The position numbers were made by a program, and so were the translations under genes. From CAZQDP01 sp964592375 (GTDB lineage Bacteria; Bacillota; Clostridia; RUG12999): a stretch of 19,490 bases of DNA. Positions 14,534 through 19,490 of the stretch are shown here, in pieces. The DNA is taken from contig CAZQDP010000045.1 of the NCBI GenBank assembly GCA_964592375.1, positions 1-19,490 on the forward strand, given 5' to 3'. The notes under the pieces were generated by a model, which searched no databases, was not told the origin of the DNA, and saw only the letters and a program-made list of their open reading frames with translations. Numbering within the stretch: position 1 is the first letter of the stretch; each line of letters starts with the position of its first letter.

Positions 14534-15586
14534 ATGAGCAGACGAGACGATTTTCATAAAGCCATCAAAGGAGAAACACCACTCGCGCCATTATATCATT
14601 TATCACTTTGTGATGCAAAGAAAAAACAGCTGCAAGACTTACGGCAGGTGGAAGACTATATATCTTATTACAATCTGCCCTTTGTACATATACCAATTTT
14701 AACATCCACGGCTCCCATTGATTTCTCCTCTTATTTCCAGGGACTGCAGTCGCCGGATTTTATCGATGAATATGGCGTAGGCCATATTCAAGGCAGTATG
14801 GAGCATTTTTCGAAAATGATCTCCCCTATGCAAAATTTTGATACCCCTTCGCAGGTGCAAGAATTTCCCCTGCCGGATATTTTAGCATCTTACCGTTGGG
14901 AGGGCTATGCCCAGAAGGTAGCCCTTGCAAAGAGCCAAGATAAGATTACCATGGCCGGCACCGTTGATATTTTCGAACGCAGCTGGTATCTACGCGGGCT
15001 TGAAAATATGCTAATGGATTTTATAACTGATGAAGCCATGGCGATGGCATGCCTTGAAAGAACCTTCAAGCTTCGCCTTGAGCAGGCTAAACGCTTTGCC
15101 GCCATGGGCATTGATATCATTGTATTTGGGGATGATGTTGGCACAGAACGAGGCATGATGATGGCTCCCAACATTTGGCGCAAATTAATAAAGCCGCTTC
15201 TGAAAGAATGTATCGCCGCTGCCAAAAGCGCCAATCCCCATGTGCTGATTTATTATCATTCGGATGGCAATATAGAAGAAATCATTCCGGAGCTCATTGA
15301 AGTGGGAATTGATATTCTCAATCCGGTGCAGCCCGAGTGCATGGATCATAAAAAAATATATGAAATGTACCATCATGACATTAGCTTTTTTGGCATGGTG
15401 GGCACGCAAACCACCATGCCCTTTGGAAGCAGTGAGGATGTGCGCGTATTCGTTACCGATCTGCTAAACATGTCGGGCGGTGGCAGGCGGCTAATTATTG
15501 CGCCCACGCATTTAATTGAGCCTGAGGTGCCACTTGAAAATTTGGATGCCTTTGTGCAAACCGTGCAGCAGTGGAATAATATATAG
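14534..15586 (+). CDS. Uroporphyrinogen decarboxylase-like (URO-D superfamily) protein 2
   Basis: A 350-aa URO-D/MtaA superfamily barrel. The N-terminus has the RRDDFHKAIKGETPLAP pattern seen in non-heme members rather than the RQAGR loop of true UroD. The core has FGDDVGTERGMMMAPNIWRKLIKPLLK, then the metal-motif position YYHSDGNIEEIIPELIEVGIDILNPVQPE, again H-x-D-G in place of H-x-C, and FFGMVGTQTTMPFGSSEDV. AAGGAGG precedes ATG 14534. It is followed after 13 nt by the GH123/DUF4091-type gene, a clear two-gene operon. It is a distant relative of the protein at 9432, not a recent duplicate. The function is probably a methyl-transfer or decarboxylation step on a small molecule; the substrate is unknown. 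Confidence 0.85.
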   Translation: MSRRDDFHKAIKGETPLAPLYHLSLCDAKKKQLQDLRQVEDYISYYNLPFVHIPILTSTAPIDFSSYFQGLQSPDFIDEYGVGHIQGSMEHFSKMISPMQNFDTPSQVQEFPLPDILASYRWEGYAQKVALAKSQDKITMAGTVDIFERSWYLRGLENMLMDFITDEAMAMACLERTFKLRLEQAKRFAAMGIDIIVFGDDVGTERGMMMAPNIWRKLIKPLLKECIAAAKSANPHVLIYYHSDGNIEEIIPELIEVGIDILNPVQPECMDHKKIYEMYHHDISFFGMVGTQTTMPFGSSEDVRVFVTDLLNMSGGGRRLIIAPTHLIEPEVPLENLDAFVQTVQQWNNI

Positions 15587-15599
15587 GAGGGCTATGAAA

Positions 15600-17261
15600 A
15601 TGAGCAGTATTGCCATGCGGCTTATTTCCTCTTTGGAAAAGGTGTTTATCGAGGATAGCATAGACAGTAAAGAAGAATGGACTCACGCCTCTATGCTGCA
15701 AAATGAGGTTTATTCATTTCAAGTGGCACTAACGCAGACCGATATTGCCGTAAGGAGCAAAACTCCGGCATACTTTCAAATTCATTCATCTCTATCTGAA
15801 TATATCTCCGTGTATCAGGTAGGTCTTGTTCCCTCACAGATGCCTGTATATCGCAATGGGTATGATGCGCACTATATCAAGACCACACCGGGGCTATATC
15901 CCGATCCGCTCTATGCAATCAAAGAAGGCGAGGAATTTTTCATTCCGTCGGGCGGACTTTGCAGCCTATGGATCATGGTAGACGGTCATACCATCCTCCC
16001 CGCTGGCCGGCATACCATTGATGTCATAATAGTTACCGAAGATAAAACGGAAGTGGCGCGTCAATGCTTTACAATAGAGGTTGTAGATGCCGCCTTGCCA
16101 CCGCAAACCATGCTTGTTACCCAATGGCTCCACTGTGATTGTTTATCCACCTATTATCAAACAGAAGTGTTTAGCGAGCGGCACTTTGAGATAATTGAAA
16201 ACTATATCAAAACCGCTGCAGCGTATGGCATAAATGTCATGCTCACACCGGTATTGACCCCACCCTTAGATACGCAGGTAGGGGGCGAGCGCCCTACTGT
16301 TCAATTGGTGGATGTTTATCAAAGCAAAGAAGCCTATTCTTTTGGCTTTGATAAGCTATCGCGTTGGATAAAAATATGCCAAAAGCATGGTATCATGTAT
16401 TTTGAAATATCTCATTTGTTTACCCAGTGGGGTGCAAAGCATGCACCAAAAGTCATGGCGCATGTAGGTGGCAGCTATCAGCGTATTTTTGGCTGGGAAA
16501 CCGATGCATTATCAATAGAATATAAAACGTTTTTACAAGCCTTTTTAAAAGCACTCACAGCCTTCATTGAGAATTTGGGGTTGAAAGACAGATTTCTCTT
16601 TCACATATCGGATGAACCTTCAAAAGAGCACCTTGATTATTATATGAATGCAAAAGCGATTGTCTCAGATATTCTTAAGGATTATAAAATCATAGATGCC
16701 CTGTCTGACTATTCCTTTTATCAAACGGGTGCGGTGAAGCATCCCATCCCGGCCAATAATCATATCGAACCCTTTATTGAAGGTGGGGTAAAGGATTTAT
16801 GGATGTATTATTGTTGTAGCCAATGCATAGACGTGAGCAATAAGTTTTTTGCCATGCCCTCATATCGAAACAGAATAATTGGCGTACAGTGTTATAAATT
16901 TGATATCAAAGGGTTTTTACACTGGGGATATAATTTTTGGTATACACAGTTTTCAAAAAAAGCGGTTAATCCTTTTTTGGTCACAGACGGAGACTTTTTC
17001 GCACCCTCAGGCGACCTCTTTTGTGTATATCCCAAAGCGGATGGCACGCCCATTGTATCACTTCGACTGGTCGTATTTCGCGAAGCCTTGCAGGATATGC
17101 GCGCGTTTGCATTGGCAGAATCCTTATTCGGCCGCGCAGCGGTGATGGCGCTAATAGAGCAAGAAATGCCAATTACCTTTGCGACCTATCCGCAGCATTT
17201 ATCCTATTTGCTTATGCTCAGAGAAAAGATAAATCAATTGATAAAAGATGCCATCTGTTAA
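15600..17261 (+). CDS. DUF4091 / GH123-like protein
   Basis: A 553-aa protein with the layout of GH123-like enzymes: an N-terminal beta domain (about residues 1-165), a TIM-barrel middle, and a C-terminal DUF4091 segment with GDLFCVYPKADGTPIVSLRLVVFREALQDMRAF. GH123 beta-N-acetylgalactosaminidases use an adjacent Asp-Glu pair; here HISDEPS supplies D338 and E339 at the matching place. There is no signal peptide, so it is probably cytoplasmic. GGAGG (15586-15590) overlaps the stop region of URO-D-like 2; ATG 15600 is best spaced, and ATG 15594 is the alternative. Translational coupling with the upstream gene suggests a shared pathway. Hexosaminidase activity is inferred from family resemblance and is not certain for DUF4091 proteins. 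Confidence 0.82.
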   Translation: MSSIAMRLISSLEKVFIEDSIDSKEEWTHASMLQNEVYSFQVALTQTDIAVRSKTPAYFQIHSSLSEYISVYQVGLVPSQMPVYRNGYDAHYIKTTPGLYPDPLYAIKEGEEFFIPSGGLCSLWIMVDGHTILPAGRHTIDVIIVTEDKTEVARQCFTIEVVDAALPPQTMLVTQWLHCDCLSTYYQTEVFSERHFEIIENYIKTAAAYGINVMLTPVLTPPLDTQVGGERPTVQLVDVYQSKEAYSFGFDKLSRWIKICQKHGIMYFEISHLFTQWGAKHAPKVMAHVGGSYQRIFGWETDALSIEYKTFLQAFLKALTAFIENLGLKDRFLFHISDEPSKEHLDYYMNAKAIVSDILKDYKIIDALSDYSFYQTGAVKHPIPANNHIEPFIEGGVKDLWMYYCCSQCIDVSNKFFAMPSYRNRIIGVQCYKFDIKGFLHWGYNFWYTQFSKKAVNPFLVTDGDFFAPSGDLFCVYPKADGTPIVSLRLVVFREALQDMRAFALAESLFGRAAVMALIEQEMPITFATYPQHLSYLLMLREKINQLIKDAIC

Positions 17262-17422
17262 TCGGACTTCGCGCGAAGCGAAAGTGCACCATTTGTAGCG
17301 CAAACCCATGGAACGGGCAAAAATATTTTTGGCTCTCTTCGCGGAAGCGAAAGAATGACAGCCATCTATGTGCTTATAAATGGTATCTATTTTTTGATTT
17401 CAATTTGTATACTTTGTGTCAA
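17262..17422. repeat. Intergenic DNA with two related GC-rich hairpin words
   Basis: No gene is supported. TTCGCGCGAAGCGAAAG (about 17269) and TTCGCGGAAGCGAAAG (about 17339) are near-identical copies about 70 bp apart, each able to fold on itself (CTTCGC/GCGAAG). The first, just after the GH123-like stop, has no T tract. The stretch leads into the left inverted repeat of the accessory island. Confidence 0.5.
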
Positions 17423-17508
17423 GACATAGATCCGTGCCATGACCTATAACACTTTTCACTTAGTGTGTCAATATGAAGTTGTCAATATCGTACTGTCCCC
17501 AATCGACC
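17423..17508. repeat. Left inverted repeat (REP-like)
   Basis: It contains GACATAGATCCGTGCCATGAC at the outer side and TTGTCAATATCGTACTGTCC at the inner side, with a 35-bp unmatched middle. It is the inverted counterpart of 19341-19420. No transposase remnant was found to its left. Confidence 0.7.
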
Positions 17509-17514
17509 TATAGG

Positions 17515-17698
17515 ATGTCTTTTATACCGAAACGCAAATAATTTCGGTAAGAAAAGATATATATGGCTCGTTATTTTAGGTTGGATATTGGGTGCGACGT
17601 TAATAATTTTGGATTCGACTTTTGGATATGTTCTAAATTTGGTAATAGAACCGATATTTAAATGGGCAAGTGCTGGAACCGACGTTGTGATTAATTAA
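17515..17698 (+). pseudogene. Decayed small membrane protein
   Basis: ATG 17515 opens MSFIPKRK then stops at TAA. In the shifted frame the sequence continues as KKRYIWLVILGWILGATLII, then a loop and a second hydrophobic stretch to ATGTDVVIN-like AGTDVVIN and TAA at 17696. One frameshift near 17540 would restore a protein of about 60 aa with one or two membrane helices. I recognise no family. It is the first item inside the left repeat. Confidence 0.4.
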
Positions 17699-17722
17699 AG
17701 GTTTAGAGATGATTTGCCGGTG

Positions 17723-17809
17723 ATGACATTTTTGGCAATAATACTTAATTTCACTTTTCCTATAATTATTTGCCTAATTGCTTGGATTAAACAAAAACTC
17801 ATAAAATAA
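17723..17809 (+). CDS. Possible 28-aa hydrophobic peptide
   Basis: ATG 17723 encodes MTFLAIILNFTFPIIICLIA followed by WIKQKLIK and TAA, one membrane helix with a basic tail. There is no good ribosome binding site, and a GTG directly before the ATG is an alternative start. It may be the remaining end of the decayed membrane gene upstream, or a small membrane peptide. It ends 16 nt before the MmcQ/YjbR gene. Confidence 0.3.
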   Translation: MTFLAIILNFTFPIIICLIAWIKQKLIK

Positions 17810-17825
17810 ACCGGAGGTACACCCA

Positions 17826-18191
17826 ATGAGATACACATGGTTTGAGGAATACGCAACCTCAAAAAAGGGCGCGTACAAAGAATACAAATCCGAATGGGAA
17901 GTCGACCGTTACATGATCCGTGACAAAATGTTCGCCATGCACGGCGGCGATAATAAAGGAAAAGAGATAATCACCCTCAAGCTCGATCCCATGTTTGGAC
18001 AGTTCCTCCGGGAGCAGTATAAGAGCGATATCGTCCCCGGGTACTATATGAACAAAGATCATTGGAATTCGATGTACGTCGACGGCGATGTTCCAGACGA
18101 GGTCTTGTGTGACATCGTTGACAAGTCGTATGACTTGATTTTAGCCGGTTTTAGCAAGAAGGCGCAGCAGGAGATAACCAATGCCGATTAA
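17826..18191 (+). CDS. MmcQ/YjbR family (CyaY-like fold) protein
   Basis: A 121-aa protein of the MmcQ/YjbR family, a small alpha/beta fold described as DNA-binding in annotation but with no settled function. Family traits are visible: YMIRDKMFAMHGG, ITLKLDPMFGQFLREQYK, PGYYMNKDHWNSMYVDGDVP and the final KSYDLILAGFSKKAQQE. CCGGAGG stands 8-9 nt before ATG 17826. Base use is GC-richer than the flanking DNA (for example GTCGACCGT and CCCGGG), which suggests transfer. The stop overlaps the start of the radical SAM fragment by 11 nt, so the two were once an operon. Confidence 0.88.
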   Translation: MRYTWFEEYATSKKGAYKEYKSEWEVDRYMIRDKMFAMHGGDNKGKEIITLKLDPMFGQFLREQYKSDIVPGYYMNKDHWNSMYVDGDVPDEVLCDIVDKSYDLILAGFSKKAQQEITNAD

Positions 18192-18360
18192 CAAATTATC
18201 ATCCGGCGGCATGATCGCCAACTATAAATGCCCCGCCGCCTGCGGTCATTGCATGTACGGTTGCTCTCCCGATGCACAGCCGGAAAATTATGATTGCAGC
18301 AACAGCAAGTTGCTTTTGCTTTTCTTTTTCAAATGTTATACTGTTCTTGAAGGACGGTGA
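18181..18360 (+). pseudogene. Truncated radical SAM protein gene
   Basis: ATG 18181 opens MPINKLSSGGMIANYKCPAA, then CGHCMYGCSP. This carries the C-x3-C-x2-C cysteines (C17, C21, C24) that bind the 4Fe-4S cluster of radical SAM enzymes. After about residue 37 the sequence loses resemblance and becomes a leucine/phenylalanine run that is really the promoter region of the next gene, ending at TGA 18358. Family members have about 300 residues or more, so nearly the whole enzyme is missing. The 11-nt overlap with the MmcQ/YjbR stop indicates former translational coupling. The likely deletion junction lies near 18290. Confidence 0.75.
18315..18342 (+). promoter_or_regulatory. Promoter of the XRE-Nudix gene
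   Basis: TTTGCT (18315-18320) and TATACT (18337-18342) are 16 nt apart, with TG one base before the -10. It lies inside the reading frame of the truncated radical SAM gene and 18-24 nt before the start codon, followed by GAAGGACGG as a ribosome binding site. Confidence 0.5.
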
Positions 18361-19071
18361 ATGATTATGGACACAAAAAATATTTTACTTGAATTGCGAA
18401 AAAAACAGGGAATGTCACAGGATGAAATGGCTGAAAAGCTGTTTGTTACGAGGCAAGCCGTGTCCCGATGGGAAAATGGCGAAACCATACCAAATATAGA
18501 CACCCTTAAACTCATATCAAAGATTTTCGGCATTTCCCTTGGAAATTTACTTGGGCTGAAAGATAATAAGCTTTGCTGGTTCAAACAGGATGTTTTTGAT
18601 TTTAGCTATCGTGCAGCGGGTATTCTGATTCATAATAGCAAGGTTTTGTTGCAAAAGCCAAACAACACAAATGAATACGCATTTCCCGGAGGAGTTGTAA
18701 TCTTTGGAGAAACAGCTGCCGAAGCTCTGATTCGCAGATGGCATCAAGAAACTGGCTTGGATATTGATGTGGGCGAATTAAAATGGGTAGAGGAAAACAT
18801 ATTTGTTTATGACGGAAAGCCTTGTCAGCAAATATGTTTGGACTATATCGTTAATCTTAAATCTGGGCAAGAGGGCTTTTTGCCAGATGGATTTGCTTCA
18901 CTCACTTATTCCCAAGATGATGAAAATGCGGTATATTTCTACTGGATACCTTTGGAGGAAGTGCAAGATTTGAAGGTTTACCCGGAAAAAGCTACTGAAT
19001 TATTACTTCGATTAGACGATCCCTTGAAATATCTTTCCTATTCGGAAGATGATGCAAAAAATTACAAATAG
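18361..19071 (+). CDS. XRE helix-turn-helix / Nudix fusion, probable ligand-sensing regulator
   Basis: A 236-aa two-domain protein. Residues 5-60 form an XRE/Cro helix-turn-helix (LLELRKKQGMSQDEMAEKLF, VTRQAVSRWENGETIPNIDTL). Residues about 80-215 form a Nudix fold (YRAAGILIHNSKVLLQKPNN, GGVVIFGETAAEALIRRWHQ). The Nudix box G-x5-E-x7-R-E-U-x2-E-E-x-G-U is degenerate. Aligned to MutT, the Glu after Arg is Arg and the first Glu of the EE pair is Gln, so at least two catalytic or metal-binding positions are lost. By analogy with the Nudix regulator NrtR (opposite domain order) it may bind a nucleotide-type ligand and control transcription. Starts at ATG 18361 or 18367 are both usable. Its target is unknown. 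Confidence 0.87.
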   Translation: MIMDTKNILLELRKKQGMSQDEMAEKLFVTRQAVSRWENGETIPNIDTLKLISKIFGISLGNLLGLKDNKLCWFKQDVFDFSYRAAGILIHNSKVLLQKPNNTNEYAFPGGVVIFGETAAEALIRRWHQETGLDIDVGELKWVEENIFVYDGKPCQQICLDYIVNLKSGQEGFLPDGFASLTYSQDDENAVYFYWIPLEEVQDLKVYPEKATELLLRLDDPLKYLSYSEDDAKNYK

Positions 19072-19075
19072 CAGA

Positions 19076-19107
19076 GGGGTTGAAAACCAAAATCGGGTTT
19101 CAACCCC
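19076..19107 (+). terminator. Hairpin after XRE-Nudix
   Basis: GGGGTTGAAA and TTTCAACCCC (perfect 10-bp arms, extended by an inner CC/GG pair) begin 5 nt after the stop. The T-rich stretch follows only about 25 nt later, so it is a probable but not classical terminator. Confidence 0.6.
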
Positions 19108-19264
19108 TAACTTGAATTAAAAATCATTTTTTTGCTTTGAAATTAGGAAATTCCTCATAACGCAAGACAGGCAAGCCCATCCGGCCTTAACGCTGGAGAG
19201 TTATTACAGGCAGGATTTTTAATGATGGGATACAATTTTGTCCAACAAGCTAACAATAGTCATA

Positions 19265-19306
19265 AAAATCCTATAACCGCACTGGTCACAGGATTTTGTT
19301 TTTTAT
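19265..19306 (+). terminator. Second terminator-like hairpin
   Basis: AAAATCCT (19265-19272) and AGGATTTT (19290-19297) form an 8-bp stem followed by GTTTTTTATGG. The preceding bases 19110-19264 hold no gene that I can support. It may also end leftward transcription. Confidence 0.5.
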
Positions 19307-19365
19307 GGTCATTTGGGTCATTTGGGGACGGTACGATTTGGGTCATTTGGAGACGGTACGATTTT
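19307..19365. repeat. 25-bp tandem repeat within the right inverted repeat
   Basis: Two copies of GGTCATTTGGRGACGGTACG plus ATTT(G/T) (19316-19340 and 19341-19365, one internal difference and one end difference) follow a partial third copy GGTCATTTG (19307-19315). The last copy aligns with the left inverted repeat. Confidence 0.85.
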
Positions 19366-19370
19366 GACAA

Positions 19371-19420
19371 GAATGACAGGGGAATGACAGGGGACGAATG
19401 ACAGGGGACGGTTCTATGTC
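19371..19420. repeat. REP-type repeats: three AATGACAGGGG units
   Basis: AATGACAGGGG occurs at 19372, 19383 and 19397. The last unit extends to GACAGGGGACGGTTCTATGTC (19400-19420), whose GACA and TGTC ends can pair. Sequences of this kind commonly flank REP-associated tyrosine transposase genes in Firmicutes, and one such gene ends here. Confidence 0.8.
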
Positions 19421-19490
19421 CTTTCGATGATCCCCTTGCTTATCCCTGTCAATCTACTTATCTGTCGGATTGATATCCCTTTTTCTTTGA
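19414..19490 (-). CDS. C-terminal end of a REP-associated (IS200-like, Y1) tyrosine transposase, partial
   Basis: Reading the minus strand from the window edge gives KEKGISIRQ-ISRLTGISKG-IIERT and a TAG stop at 19416-19414. This is the short helix-turn-helix tail typical of RAYT / transposase IS200-like family proteins of Firmicutes. The catalytic HUH domain and tyrosine lie outside the window, so intactness is unknown. The stop codon falls inside the GACATAG word of the REP sequence, tying the gene to the repeats. Such enzymes nick and join single-stranded DNA at REP hairpins. Confidence 0.75.
   Translation of the reverse strand, partial: KEKGISIRQISRLTGISKGIIERT

Larger units (their letters stand above)
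17423..19420. mobile_element. Accessory island bounded by imperfect inverted repeats
   Basis: The left end (17423-17508) and right end (19341-19420) are inverted relatives. GACATAGA-CCGT-CC (17423-17443) matches 19400-19420 at 17 of 21 positions, and 17479-17508 matches 19341-19370 at 25 of 30. Between them lie decayed membrane ORFs, an MmcQ/YjbR gene with different base use, a broken radical SAM gene and an XRE-Nudix gene. The right end adjoins a REP-associated transposase, so the ends are REP-type sequences. Whether the block moved as a unit is inference. Confidence 0.6.

Noticed and set aside
17021..17449. Frame overlapping the end of the GH123-like gene and the left repeat
   Set aside because: It is mostly a shadow of the GH123-like gene and then runs into repeat DNA. 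No ribosome binding site or family signature is present.

Overview
The window looks like chromosomal DNA of a low-GC Gram-positive anaerobe, probably class Clostridia. The reasons are AT-rich intergenic DNA with near-consensus sigma-A promoters, strong GGAGG ribosome binding sites, TTG and GTG starts, the tRNA order Gly-Arg-His-Gln-Lys with encoded CCA ends, a DUF1858 protein, an S41 protease next to a ComM/YifB ATPase, and a cre-like site. Genus cannot be read from the sequence.

Layout. (1) 0.2-2.3 kb, minus strand: a GH32 beta-fructosidase with a shortened C-terminal domain. Behind it lie two copies of an element made of a four-helix-bundle (S23/IVP-like) gene, a promoter, an array of AGTGATATT / AATATCACT words, and an intrinsic-terminator hairpin at the array's outer edge. 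One copy has an in-frame stop. The other is reduced to a stub that runs in frame into the GH32 gene. (2) 2.3-2.8 kb: five tRNA genes with a consensus promoter. (3) 2.9-8.4 kb, minus strand: housekeeping genes, in transcription order a DUF1858 redox protein, purA, an S41 C-terminal processing protease, a ComM-like ATPase and an orphan nucleoside-type ABC permease. (4) 8.5-9.3 kb: an unrecognised plus-strand gene.

(5) 9.4-17.3 kb: a carbohydrate region. A minus-strand AraC regulator and a URO-D-like protein diverge from a plus-strand GH29 alpha-L-fucosidase-like enzyme, with a cre-like site on the AraC side. A dGTPase-like gene follows, with a remarkable inverted repeat over its -10 box. Then comes an apparent two-gene operon of a second URO-D-like protein and a GH123/DUF4091-type protein. 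The two URO-D-like proteins share an H-x-D-G motif and lack the hallmarks of heme-pathway UroD. They may belong to a glycan-derived substrate pathway; this is inference.

(6) 17.4-19.4 kb: an accessory island bounded by imperfect inverted repeats of about 80-86 bp. It holds decayed small membrane ORFs, an MmcQ/YjbR protein, a truncated radical SAM gene and an XRE-Nudix fusion with a degenerate Nudix box. The right repeat overlaps the 3' end of a REP-associated (IS200-like) tyrosine transposase gene that runs off the window.

The strongest candidates for something undescribed are the paired four-helix-bundle/AGTGATATT elements next to terminators, the URO-D-like plus GH29/GH123-like locus, and the inverted-repeat-bounded island.
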